Shown: positions 35,646 to 43,640 of the stretch, one piece after another
Layout of the letters: the number at the start of each line of letters is the position of its first letter
How positions within the stretch are numbered: position 1 is the stretch's first letter
Source: Burkholderiales bacterium
GTDB taxonomy: Bacteria > Pseudomonadota > Gammaproteobacteria > Burkholderiales > SG8-41
Direction: 5' to 3'
Length of the DNA stretch: 64,000 nucleotides
NCBI GenBank assembly: GCA_022841375.1
Contig: JALHRQ010000001.1
Location: 124,001-188,000 of the forward strand
Translations under genes and position numbers: made by a program
The notes under the pieces: model-generated
What the model was told of the DNA's origin: nothing
The model's database searches: none
What the model saw: the letters and a program-made list of their open reading frames with translations, nothing else

Positions 35646-37713
35646 TTGGAAAGCCCACCTTGCCCTCTACCACTACAACCATGCCAGCCGTTTTTAACTT
35701 GTCCATGGCTGCCATGATTCGCTGCCTTCGCGTATCACGTCCCTTTTCAGGGTTTTGAGTCAGTCGGCTGGCGGCCTCATTCACCAACTCGTTTTCCGAT
35801 GGTTTTCCGCCGTCTAAGGCGAGCAAGTCGCGCAGCGCCCCCATGGCCGTTTCTTCGTTGACACCCAACCGAGCGCGGCGCGACCCTTTGACATGCTTGG
35901 CGGCAGCTACGTGATCGACCACGCATGACGTGGCCACCTCGCCTTCGTCGTCCAACCCCACGGGAATCTGCAGCAGCTTGAACCCAAATTCGGCGCCGTC
36001 CTCACCCTCTTTCAGTTTGGTAAGCGTGGCTACCCGGTCGTGATCGGCCCGCAGCACCTCGATCTCGGCATCCGCAGCCGCACGCAAACCAGACCACCCC
36101 CGCGCGCCCTTGCTCGCATCCTTGCCAGAATGATGAATCAGCACGACCAAGGCGCCGGTGGCCTGCCTGATATGCCGGCAATGACCCACCACCTGGCCCA
36201 AATCCTCGCCGCTGTTCTCATTACCGCCTGGCATCACCTGCGCCAGCGTATCGACCACGACCACCGACACGGGGCCGCAGGCTTTCAGCCCGAGGATCAC
36301 GTCGGCGATCTGCGACCGCTCCAAAAAATTCGGCGCGTCGGGTAAAAAATGAATGTCGATATCGGTGGGAGCAAGCCCTCGGTGCTTTGCCTGCGCTTTA
36401 AGGCGGTTCTGCGCCCCGCTGGCCCCCTCGGCCGCGATGTAGGCTACGCGCCCCTTCGCTACCCGGTGGCCGCGCCATTCCACGCCCAGCGCAATCGACG
36501 CCACCAGGTCGAGCGCAAAAAACGTCTTACCGCTTTGACTCTCGCCGTAGATCACCACCAGGTCAGCGGCCGGCAACACGTTCTTTATCACCCAGCCGGG
36601 CGGCTTGCGGTCAACAAATTCGCCCGGCGACAAAAACCGGAATCGCAGCGGCTTCGCAGCTACGGCTGCAGTCTCGTCCTTGAAGTCGGCCGCAATGGTC
36701 GGGTCGATGAAGCCGTGCGGTGCGGCCATGTGGTACAGCGTGCGCGCGGTGTTCTTTGTTTCCCGTGCGCTGTTGACGTGAGGCCAAAACCGGTTATCTA
36801 GGAATTCGGGATCGTATTTGCTGCTCTTGGCACTCAGTTCGTGGGCAAGCGCCAGCCCTTCATCACTGCCCCCGGTGGCGTCGTGAATACCAAAAATAGC
36901 GCTTCGCCATTCGTCGTAGGCCAACTCGTGCTCGCCCGCGTTGGGGATCGCATCAATGGCGGCGCGCAGCGTCACCAGATCGGCGGAAATCTCAGTGTTG
37001 ACGGACTCCCGCTCCGGCCGTTGCAACACCGGCACGGATGGTGACATCGGCCAATCAACGCCCGGTGTCAGGCGCTTCGATTTGCCAGCGCCAGGGAGGA
37101 TCACCATATTGCCGCATCCCCCGATAGGCACTTCCGATTGCTTCGGGTTGATCTCCACTTCACGTTTGATCACCCCGCCAGCGCCGTTCTTTAAATCCCA
37201 TACGGCCAACGCTGCGCGCAGCATCTCGCGCACGCTGTAGGCGTCCTGCGGTTCATCCCACACCAGCCATAAATGCAAACCCTTGCCACCGCTCGACCGA
37301 AACAGCACGGGCGCGTAACCATCACACTCAAGGGCGGTCATCACGCCCTCAGCGGTGGCGCGCATTTCTGCCCATGGGGTCCCGCCCTTGTGGCTATCGA
37401 AGTCCAAGCAGGCCGCGCGAACGGTGGAAGATCCCGGCGCGATGGGGCACAAGCCGTAAGCTTTCTGCTGCATCACGTGCTCGGATAACTTCACCTCGTC
37501 GAACGCTTGTTCGATGTGGCGCGGGCCGGCGCTTCCTTTGACCCAGCAATGGCCCGTAAACATCCGCTCGACCAAAGGCCGCAGCGCTGCCGCGCGTTCC
37601 TCTCGTGACGCCTTGACACCAGCCGAATGACTGCCTAAAATTTCATCACCCGTTGTTGCTTTACCTGAGCCCTGCAAGTTCCCGCTTGCGGGGCTTGTCG
37701 TTTGCAGGATCAT
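35638..37713 (-). CDS. AEP-type primase fused to RepA-like helicase
   Basis: The 691-residue protein looks like a two-part replication enzyme. The N-terminal half has archaeo-eukaryotic-primase motifs: CLDFDSHKGG (the DxD metal pair), FRSSGGKGLHLW (the SxH motif), and a following EINPK segment. A PriCT-like middle follows (YDEWRSAIFGIHDATG). The C-terminal half is a RecA-fold ATPase with Walker A GESQSGKTFF, Walker B VVVVDTLAQ and LIHHSGKDASKGARGWSGL, as in RepA/RSF1010 hexameric helicases. It would prime and unwind element DNA. It overlaps the upstream small gene by four bases. P4-type satellites use a comparable primase-helicase. Confidence 0.85.
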   Translation of the reverse strand: MILQTTSPASGNLQGSGKATTGDEILGSHSAGVKASREERAAALRPLVERMFTGHCWVKGSAGPRHIEQAFDEVKLSEHVMQQKAYGLCPIAPGSSTVRAACLDFDSHKGGTPWAEMRATAEGVMTALECDGYAPVLFRSSGGKGLHLWLVWDEPQDAYSVREMLRAALAVWDLKNGAGGVIKREVEINPKQSEVPIGGCGNMVILPGAGKSKRLTPGVDWPMSPSVPVLQRPERESVNTEISADLVTLRAAIDAIPNAGEHELAYDEWRSAIFGIHDATGGSDEGLALAHELSAKSSKYDPEFLDNRFWPHVNSARETKNTARTLYHMAAPHGFIDPTIAADFKDETAAVAAKPLRFRFLSPGEFVDRKPPGWVIKNVLPAADLVVIYGESQSGKTFFALDLVASIALGVEWRGHRVAKGRVAYIAAEGASGAQNRLKAQAKHRGLAPTDIDIHFLPDAPNFLERSQIADVILGLKACGPVSVVVVDTLAQVMPGGNENSGEDLGQVVGHCRHIRQATGALVVLIHHSGKDASKGARGWSGLRAAADAEIEVLRADHDRVATLTKLKEGEDGAEFGFKLLQIPVGLDDEGEVATSCVVDHVAAAKHVKGSRRARLGVNEETAMGALRDLLALDGGKPSENELVNEAASRLTQNPEKGRDTRRQRIMAAMDKLKTAGMVVVVEGKVGFPTC

Positions 37714-37979
37714 CCGGTGCCCCCATCACGCCTCATGCGGATGAAATCAGCGGCCACCGCGTTTTGCCCGCTCGCAGTCTCTATGGTCGCCCGCCCTTCC
37801 GTGTAACTGAGCACAGTGGACTCGTGCCAATACGGTTCATTGTCATCGCCGAAGTAATCAGGCTGGGGAAATGCACCATGCTCAACCGCACGGGTCAGCA
37901 CATCGCCTTGCATTTCCGAATAGATCAACGCGATGTCGTCGCGGCTGTAATCGGAAGGATCGCGCTTGCCAGTGCTCAT
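37710..37979 (-). CDS. Hypothetical element protein (89 aa)
   Basis: A small acidic protein (MSTGKRDPSDYSRDDIAL) with aromatic-rich PDYFGDDNEPYWHESTVL. No family is recognised. Its start overlaps the AlpA gene stop by four bases and its own stop overlaps the primase start, so it is clearly part of the replication operon. Confidence 0.6.
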   Translation of the reverse strand: MSTGKRDPSDYSRDDIALIYSEMQGDVLTRAVEHGAFPQPDYFGDDNEPYWHESTVLSYTEGRATIETASGQNAVAADFIRMRRDGGTG

Positions 37980-38245
37980 GCTGCCGCCTGTTGCTTCGCT
38001 CGCTGGCGCAATTCCACACCGCTTAAACCAGTAAGTTGCACGGGCTTTTGCACCGCGATCCATTGCATGACATCGGAGCGCCGCCAGGCCACGTTGCACT
38101 CACTGCCGAGCCTGATTTGCCGGGGGAATGTGGGATCAAGCCGCATCAGCCGGTAAACGGCTTTGGTCGATCTTTTCCCCAGCAGCGTGGCAAGCGCCGT
38201 GGCGGTCAGCAGTTCAGGGGTATCAACTTTTGTGTATGCGGCCAT
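37976..38245 (-). CDS. AlpA-like helix-turn-helix regulator
   Basis: The 89-residue protein has the MerR/AlpA-type helix-turn-helix (LLTATALATLLGKRSTKAVYRLM, FPRQIRLGSECNVAWRRSDVMQWI). In P4-like satellites such regulators control integrase expression and excision. ATG 38245 is preceded by AGGAGGG, an excellent ribosome-binding site; the longer ORF in the track lacks one. It heads the leftward operon. Confidence 0.85.
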   Translation of the reverse strand: MAAYTKVDTPELLTATALATLLGKRSTKAVYRLMRLDPTFPRQIRLGSECNVAWRRSDVMQWIAVQKPVQLTGLSGVELRQRAKQQAAA

Positions 38246-38293
38246 GGTGGCCCTCCTATATGGACAACAAAGGCGACTGTAGAGCGGTGAGTG

Positions 38294-38416
38294 GTCATCA
38301 AGGGCACCCCCACAGACACTGGGAGCGATGATGGAGCCGCACCGGGTCGTCAAGTGCACCCCTACAGACGTTGAGGGCGATGTTGGAGGCATACGCGGCC
38401 GTCGAGGGCACCACCC
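38294..38416. repeat. Imperfect 52-bp tandem repeat (2.3 copies)
   Basis: Units beginning GTCATCAAG (38294), GTCGTCAAG (38346) and GCCGTCGAG (38398) are spaced exactly 52 bases. The sequence GGGCACCCC-CACAGACAC...GGAGCGATGATGGAG is repeated imperfectly in the second unit. It lies between alpA and the integrase terminator, where an operator array or regulatory RNA could be. No array-like spacer structure is present, so it is not CRISPR. Confidence 0.65.
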
Positions 38417-38426
38417 CAAAGCAAAC

Positions 38427-38446
38427 GGCCCGCACGAGGCGGGCCG
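38427..38446 (-). terminator. Putative terminator of the integrase gene
   Basis: GGCCCGC and GCGGGCC pair around a 5-base loop about 24-43 bases downstream of the integrase stop. On the minus strand GTTTGCTTT follows, a broken T tract. It is a plausible rho-independent terminator. Confidence 0.6.
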
Positions 38447-38469
38447 ACGAATTTACAGGGGGTGTAAAA

Positions 38470-39717
38470 CTAGGCAGCCAGGGCAGTCTCGATATGCACT
38501 ACCTTGGGCGCCACGAGCATTTCGAGGTGGTCGGCCCATTTCTGCAGCCAAGTGCGAGCCTCGGCGTCATACCGGTGAACGTCATAGATCGCCCCGATGG
38601 AGCCGTCTACGTGGTTCAGGATGCGATCCTGCACCACCCGGGGACAACCCAGCTTGGCCAACCCTGTTGCCATCGTGCGACGCAGATCGTGCACCGTCCA
38701 CGGCACTTCTATCGGGTCTGGGCTCTCGCCTTGGTCACGAGGATGCCGAGCGGTGTATTGCGCCAGCCCCAGCGCCTTCTGCTGCACATGCTTGTCGTCC
38801 TTGGATGGAAAAACAAAGCGCGTGCCCATTCCCTCGCGGTAACGCAGTAATTGCTGGGCTTGCGCCGACAGCATCACGTTATGGGGCTCCTTGTTCTTTG
38901 TATCGCGGATCACCCACACACCTCGCTCCATGTCCACATCACGCCAGAGAGCCGCCACCACCTCACCGGATCGGCAGCCGGTCAGCAGCACCAACAACAG
39001 CGCATCGCGCACGGTGCGGCTGTATGGGCTGTGTGGCAGCCATTTCAGAAACATGGCCAGTTCGGCGTCAGTGAACGCCCGTTTTCTTCTCACCTGCGCC
39101 GCCCCTTTGATTCCCACTGTGGGCGAAACGAAGTCATCGGGCAGGCGCTGCTTGTCGGCAGCGTGCGCGTAGGCGCAGCGGATTCGAGACAGCAACATCG
39201 TGGCGCAACGCGGCGCCCGCCGCATCATCGGCTCGATCACGCGGTTGTAGAGTTCCCGCCGCGGCACCTCGGTCGCCGGCCGCATGCCCACCTTCGGCAC
39301 AAACTCCTTGCGCAACAACCTGGCGCTTTCTCCGCCGCGTTTCTGCTTTGAAAGCACCTCGTTGATGTAATCCTCGACCATGTGCGCGATCAGGTAGCCC
39401 ACTTGCCGTGTGGCCTCGCGCAATTGACGCTGCTCGTCGCGGGCCTTCCGCTTCTCGATCTGAGGGTCTACCCCCTGCTCTCTGGCTAATCGCCTCTTGG
39501 CCAACTCGGTACGGGCGCCGGCAAGGGTCAACGCGCCGAATTCACCCAGCTTGATCTGGCGCAGGGCGCCATCCGTCGAGCGGTACCGGTAAAAGAACAC
39601 CCGGGCCGAGTCGGTGCACCGCACGCGCAGGCCGGGATTTTCGGGGTCAGCGAGTTCCTCGCCGGGCTTCATATCGGCGATAATTTGGCGGGTCAGCGGT
39701 ATAGGTTTTGTGTTCAT
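38470..39717 (-). CDS. Tyrosine recombinase (element integrase)
   Basis: The 415-residue integrase has an N-terminal DUF4102-type arm-binding region, a core-binding domain (about 120-200), and the catalytic residues in order: R in TGCRSGEV, HxxR in HDLRRTMA, H in LNHVDGS and a Tyr candidate in YDVHRY. It is of P4/CP4-57 type. These integrases usually use tRNA genes, but here the target is mutS. It points away from mutS, and its upstream region carries repeats interpreted as arm-type sites. Confidence 0.95.
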   Translation of the reverse strand: MNTKPIPLTRQIIADMKPGEELADPENPGLRVRCTDSARVFFYRYRSTDGALRQIKLGEFGALTLAGARTELAKRRLAREQGVDPQIEKRKARDEQRQLREATRQVGYLIAHMVEDYINEVLSKQKRGGESARLLRKEFVPKVGMRPATEVPRRELYNRVIEPMMRRAPRCATMLLSRIRCAYAHAADKQRLPDDFVSPTVGIKGAAQVRRKRAFTDAELAMFLKWLPHSPYSRTVRDALLLVLLTGCRSGEVVAALWRDVDMERGVWVIRDTKNKEPHNVMLSAQAQQLLRYREGMGTRFVFPSKDDKHVQQKALGLAQYTARHPRDQGESPDPIEVPWTVHDLRRTMATGLAKLGCPRVVQDRILNHVDGSIGAIYDVHRYDAEARTWLQKWADHLEMLVAPKVVHIETALAA

Positions 39718-39758
39718 GTGCGTGTCCGAATGTGAGACCTACACCGTAACCTACACTC
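39697..39758. promoter_or_regulatory. Right arm-type integrase sites
   Basis: ACCTACACCG (39737) and ACCTACACTC (39749) are 12 bases apart, the same spacing as the left pair. On the other strand ACCTATACCG lies inside the integrase start (39697-39706), where it encodes KPIP. The inverted 15-mer CAAAACCTATACCGC is identical at the left end. Confidence 0.6.
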
Positions 39759-39788
39759 AGAAACGTCCCAAATTGACGGTAAAAGTAA

Positions 39789-39808
39789 GGACATCAAGGG
39801 ACATTAAG
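39789..39808. repeat. Tandem GGACATYAAG repeat near attR
   Basis: GGACATCAAG is directly followed by GGACATTAAG, between integrase and mutS. Such a pair could bind an excisionase or AlpA-like protein that controls excision and mutS expression. Confidence 0.45.
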
Positions 39809-39852
39809 AGAATTACGCACCGCGATTTTCTGCGATAAAACAAAAACATACC

Positions 39853-42465
39853 GTGAATAAACCCATTGAAAACAAGCGTGTTTCGGAGGCCGGGATTTCT
39901 TCACATACTCCCATGATGCAGCAATATTTGCGCATCAAGTCCGAACACCCCGACATGCTGGTGTTCTACCGGATGGGGGATTTCTACGAACTGTTTTTCG
40001 ATGATGCTGAACGTGCAGCACGATTGATGGACATCACGCTCACCTCACGCGGCGAGTCCGCTGGCATGCCGATCAAGATGGCGGGCATCCCGTACCATGC
40101 GGTCGACCAGTATCTGGCACGACTGGTGAAACTGGGTGAGTCAGTCGCGATCTGCGAACAGATCGGCGACCCGGCTACATCCAAAGGCCCGGTCGAGCGC
40201 AAAGTCGTGCGTATTGTCACGCCGGGCACCTTGACCGAATCGGCGCTGCTTGACGAAAAAAGCGACAACCTGCTGCTCGCCGCGCACCGCGCCGGCAACG
40301 TGCTGGGGCTGGCCTGGCTGTCGCTGTCGTCCGGACGCTTTTGCGTCATGGAAACCGCGCCGGCCAATCTGGCTGTTGAGCTCGAACGCCTGCGGCCCGC
40401 GGAAATCCTGCTCGCCGAAGGGGCGAATATCGACATCAATGACCCCGGCGTGGCGATCCGTCGCCTGCCGCCCTGGCGGTTTGATGCCGAAGTGGCACGC
40501 CGCTCGCTGACTGCGCAATTCGAAACCCATGATCTGAGCGGCTTTGGCGCCCAGGGACTGGATGCTTCGGTGGCCGCGGCCGGCGCTCTGTTCGATTACG
40601 CGAAGTCGACGCAAGGCACGGCGATAGCGCATGTGCGCGCGCTGATCGTCGAATCCGAACGCGCGTGGCTGCGTATGGATCCATCGACACGGCGCAACCT
40701 CGAACTCACCGAAACCATCCGCGGTGAAGCAGCACCGACGCTGCTGTCCCTGCTCGACACCTGCGCCACCGGCATGGGCAGCAGACGCCTGCGTCACGCA
40801 TTGCATCATCCACTGACCGAGCGCACGCACGTGCAGTCGCTGCATGCCGCCGTTGCAGCACTAATCGACAACGAACGTCATGTCGCGGTACGCGCCGCGC
40901 TGAAACATTTTTCCGACGTCGAACGCATTGCCGCACGCATTGCCCTGGCCTCGGCGCGTCCGCGCGATCTGTCGGGATTGCGGGAATCCCTGCGTCGCCT
41001 TCCCGAGCTGATCACGGCGATCGGTGATGCCGCGACCGGCCGTCTCGGCACCATCGCAACCGACCTTGCTCCACAGGACAACCTGGCCCAGCTGCTCAGC
41101 GCCGCCATCAAAGCGGAACCCGCCGCAGTCATCCGCGAGGGCGGCGTGATTGCTGACGGTTACGACGCCGATCTGGATGAACTGCGCGGCATCCAGGACA
41201 ACTGCGGGGCTTTCCTCGCCGAACTGGAAACCCGCGAGCGCACACGCACCGGCATCACCACGCTGAAAGTCGAGTACAACCGCGTGCACGGCTTCTACAT
41301 TGAAGTCACCCGCGCCCAGTCCGACAAGGTGCCGGACGACTACCGTCGGCGGCAAACGCTGAAAAATGCCGAACGCTACATCACGCCGGAGTTAAAAACC
41401 TTCGAAGACAAGGCGCTGTCGGCGCAGGAACGTGCGCTGGCCCGCGAAAAACTGCTCTACGACCAGTTACTGCGCCAACTGGCGCCGCAGGTGCCGGTGT
41501 TGCAGCAGGTGGCCGCGGCGCTCGCCGAACTCGACATGCTGGCGGCGTTCGCCGAACGCGCGACAGCACTGAACTGGGCGGCGCCGGAATTCACCGACGA
41601 AGCGGTGATCGAGATTGAAGACGGTCGCCATCCGGTGGTCGAGGCGCAGGTCACGCCATTCATTGCCAACAACACCCAGCTGTCAGCGACGCGACGCATG
41701 CTGCTGATCACCGGCCCGAACATGGGCGGCAAGTCGACTTACATGCGGCAGACGGCGCTGATCGCGCTACTCGCGCATTGCGGTTCATTTGTGCCCGCGA
41801 CGCGCGCCCGGCTGGGCCCGATCGACCGCATTTTCACCCGCATCGGCGCCGCTGACGATCTGGCCGGCGGGCGTTCGACGTTCATGGTTGAAATGACCGA
41901 GGCCGCCTACATTCTTCATCACGCCACGCCGCAAAGCCTGGTGCTGATGGATGAAATCGGCCGCGGCACTTCGACCTACGACGGACTGGCGCTGGCCTGG
42001 GCAATCGCCCGCCACCTGATCGAGCGCAGCGGCTGTTACACGCTGTTCGCCACCCATTATTTCGAACTGACCCAACTCGCGGTGGATTTCAAGCAAGTGG
42101 TGAACGTGCATCTCGACGCCGTCGAACACAAAGATCGCATCGTGTTCCTGCACAGCGTCGAGGAAGGCCCGGCGAACCAGAGTTACGGCCTGCAGGTTGC
42201 ACAACTCGCGGGGGTACCGGCCGCGGTGATCCGCAGCGCGCGCAAACATCTGGCCGGGCTGGAAGCTGCGGCCGCCGCCCATGCGTCGCAGGGTGATCTG
42301 TTCTCGGCACCAGCGGCGAGCGCTGAAGCGCCCGCCACTGAGCCGCACCCTGCAGTCGATGCGTTGCGCGACTGCGACCCCGATGCACTGACGCCGCGCG
42401 ACGCGCTGGAGCTGCTTTACCGTTTGCGGGAGCTGGCGCAGGGTGACGCCAGCAATAAATCGTAA
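39853..42465 (+). CDS. mutS: DNA mismatch repair protein MutS, with element-supplied N-terminus
   Basis: MutS recognises base mismatches and starts repair with MutL. The 870-residue product has the mismatch-binding FYEL in [12 protein letters not shown], the connector and lever domains, and the ABC ATPase (Walker [10 protein letters not shown], Walker [24 protein letters not shown]). The C-terminal region is normal. The first 17 residues ([17 protein letters not shown]) are encoded by the element. From [12 protein letters not shown] onward it is family-like. The only in-frame start after the upstream stop is GTG 39853, which has no visible Shine-Dalgarno. Expression therefore probably differs from the ancestral gene. 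Confidence 0.95.
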   Translation: MNKPIENKRVSEAGISSHTPMMQQYLRIKSEHPDMLVFYRMGDFYELFFDDAERAARLMDITLTSRGESAGMPIKMAGIPYHAVDQYLARLVKLGESVAICEQIGDPATSKGPVERKVVRIVTPGTLTESALLDEKSDNLLLAAHRAGNVLGLAWLSLSSGRFCVMETAPANLAVELERLRPAEILLAEGANIDINDPGVAIRRLPPWRFDAEVARRSLTAQFETHDLSGFGAQGLDASVAAAGALFDYAKSTQGTAIAHVRALIVESERAWLRMDPSTRRNLELTETIRGEAAPTLLSLLDTCATGMGSRRLRHALHHPLTERTHVQSLHAAVAALIDNERHVAVRAALKHFSDVERIAARIALASARPRDLSGLRESLRRLPELITAIGDAATGRLGTIATDLAPQDNLAQLLSAAIKAEPAAVIREGGVIADGYDADLDELRGIQDNCGAFLAELETRERTRTGITTLKVEYNRVHGFYIEVTRAQSDKVPDDYRRRQTLKNAERYITPELKTFEDKALSAQERALAREKLLYDQLLRQLAPQVPVLQQVAAALAELDMLAAFAERATALNWAAPEFTDEAVIEIEDGRHPVVEAQVTPFIANNTQLSATRRMLLITGPNMGGKSTYMRQTALIALLAHCGSFVPATRARLGPIDRIFTRIGAADDLAGGRSTFMVEMTEAAYILHHATPQSLVLMDEIGRGTSTYDGLALAWAIARHLIERSGCYTLFATHYFELTQLAVDFKQVVNVHLDAVEHKDRIVFLHSVEEGPANQSYGLQVAQLAGVPAAVIRSARKHLAGLEAAAAAHASQGDLFSAPAASAEAPATEPHPAVDALRDCDPDALTPRDALELLYRLRELAQGDASNKS
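39913..39923. other. attR core of the mutS-integrated element
   Basis: ATGATGCAGCA matches attL. Sequence to the right is host mutS. To the left, element DNA reads CATACTCCC, encoding His-Thr-Pro with different codons from the host CACACCCCG. Confidence 0.85.
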
Positions 42466-42569
42466 ATTATTGATTTAATTAATATTTTTTACGTTTCGCC
42501 GGCGCGTGGTTTCTCGCCGTACGCCTCACCCCGTATCCCTTACTACTTACCCCTGACTCCTAACGACAA

Positions 42570-43049
42570 TCAATGGTGATGACCGTGCGCGCCGTGCACA
42601 TGGCCGTGTTCCAGTTCTTCACCGGTGGCCTTACGCACTTCCGCGACGATGCAGCTGAAATCCAGCGTCTGTCCCGCCAGCGGATGATTGCCATCGACAA
42701 CCACCTTGTCTTCGGCGACATCGGTCACCGTGTACACCATCGCCTGGCCCGACTGGTCGCCGCGGCCTTCGAATTGCATGCCGACGGCTACTTCGGGCGG
42801 AAATTTGTCGCGGGTTTCCATGTGCACCAGTTCGGCGTCGTACTGGCCGAATGCATCCTCCGGCGCCAGACGCACCTTGCAACTGTGCCCTGCCGCCTTG
42901 CCGTCGAGCGCCTGCTCGACCAGCGGAAAAATGCCGTGGTAGCCGCCGTGGAGGTAGGCGATCGGATCGTCGGTCTTCTCGATCACATTGCCCTGCGCAT
43001 CCAGCAATTCAAATGTCAGCATGACTACCGTGTTTTTTGCTATCTGCAT
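42570..43049 (-). CDS. slyD: FKBP-type peptidyl-prolyl isomerase SlyD
   Basis: The 159-residue protein has the FKBP core split by the insert-in-flap domain (DAFGQYDAELVHMETRDKFP) and a histidine-rich tail (HGHVHGAHGHHH) as in SlyD. SlyD acts as a prolyl isomerase/chaperone and binds nickel through the tail, supporting hydrogenase and urease maturation. Start ATG overlaps the stop of the peroxiredoxin gene (TGATG), so they are translationally coupled. Confidence 0.93.
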   Translation of the reverse strand: MQIAKNTVVMLTFELLDAQGNVIEKTDDPIAYLHGGYHGIFPLVEQALDGKAAGHSCKVRLAPEDAFGQYDAELVHMETRDKFPPEVAVGMQFEGRGDQSGQAMVYTVTDVAEDKVVVDGNHPLAGQTLDFSCIVAEVRKATGEELEHGHVHGAHGHHH

Positions 43050-43588
43050 CAGATTTCCTTGATTAACTGCAGCACTACAGCCGCGTGGCCACGGGGGCTC
43101 ACACCATAGAGCGCGTGCCGCACGACGCCCCTGCGATCGATCACGAATGTTGAACGGCGTATGCACTCACGCCGCTGACCTTCGTATTCCTTCTGCTCCA
43201 GCACCCCGTACCGGCGGCACACATCACCTTCGACATCAGACAGCAGTTGCACGGCCAGACCATGCTTGTCGCGAAAATCCCCGTGCACCATGCAGTCATC
43301 CCGGCTGATACCCAGAACCAGCGCATCGCTGCCGCGAAAATCCATTTCCAGTTCGCTGAATTCCAGCGCTTCCGCGGTACAGCCCGGCGTATCGTCCCGC
43401 GGGTAAAAATAAATCACCAGATTTTGCCCGCGCAGACCGGCAACAGAAACCATATTGAAATCGGCGTCAGGAAGACTGAATGCCGGCGCGCGATCCCCTG
43501 CTCGCAGCGGCGCGGAAACTTTGCGCCGGGTACGATGGGCATTCGGAATCGCGGAATGCAGATTCGCCATTCCGAATTCTGTGAACAA
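43049..43588 (-). CDS. Thiol peroxidase of the AhpC/TSA-Bcp family, atypical
   Basis: The 179-residue protein has the peroxiredoxin fold with FYPRDDTPGCTAEALEFSELE. The peroxidatic Cys is present, but the usual Bcp resolving Cys five residues later is replaced by Leu. Other Cys (DDCMVHG, DVCRRYG, RRECIRR) might substitute, or it may work as a one-Cys enzyme. Its true start may be MANLHSAIPN. It heads the slyD pair. Confidence 0.85.
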   Translation of the reverse strand: MFTEFGMANLHSAIPNAHRTRRKVSAPLRAGDRAPAFSLPDADFNMVSVAGLRGQNLVIYFYPRDDTPGCTAEALEFSELEMDFRGSDALVLGISRDDCMVHGDFRDKHGLAVQLLSDVEGDVCRRYGVLEQKEYEGQRRECIRRSTFVIDRRGVVRHALYGVSPRGHAAVVLQLIKEI

Positions 43589-43626
43589 AGCGGCGCAAGG
43601 TCAAGCACACGCGGTAACAGGCCACT

Positions 43627-43632
43627 TATAAT
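43627..43632 (+). promoter_or_regulatory. Candidate -10 box of the ribosomal oxygenase gene
   Basis: TATAAT lies 8 bases before the ATG, so transcription would start close to or at the start codon (near-leaderless). No clear -35 is visible. Confidence 0.4.
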
Positions 43633-43640
43633 TATGCGTA

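Larger units (their letters stand above)
23873..39923. mobile_element. About 16-kb integrative element in mutS, phage satellite-like
   Basis: The element is bounded by 11-bp direct repeats (ATGATGCAGCA) and carries its integrase at the right end. A tight leftward operon of about 16 genes runs from an AlpA-like regulator through a primase-helicase to two DNA-ejection-type virion proteins and small unknowns. One small gene at the left end is rightward. It has no recognisable terminase large subunit, portal, capsid, tail or lysis gene. That makes a phage satellite the best reading, with a deleted podovirus prophage as the alternative. Excision would restore [18 protein letters not shown] at the host mutS start. 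Confidence 0.85.

Noticed and set aside
38294-38416. Possible CRISPR-like array
   Set aside because: Only 2.3 imperfect units with a 52-base period and no unique spacers; no cas genes in the window.
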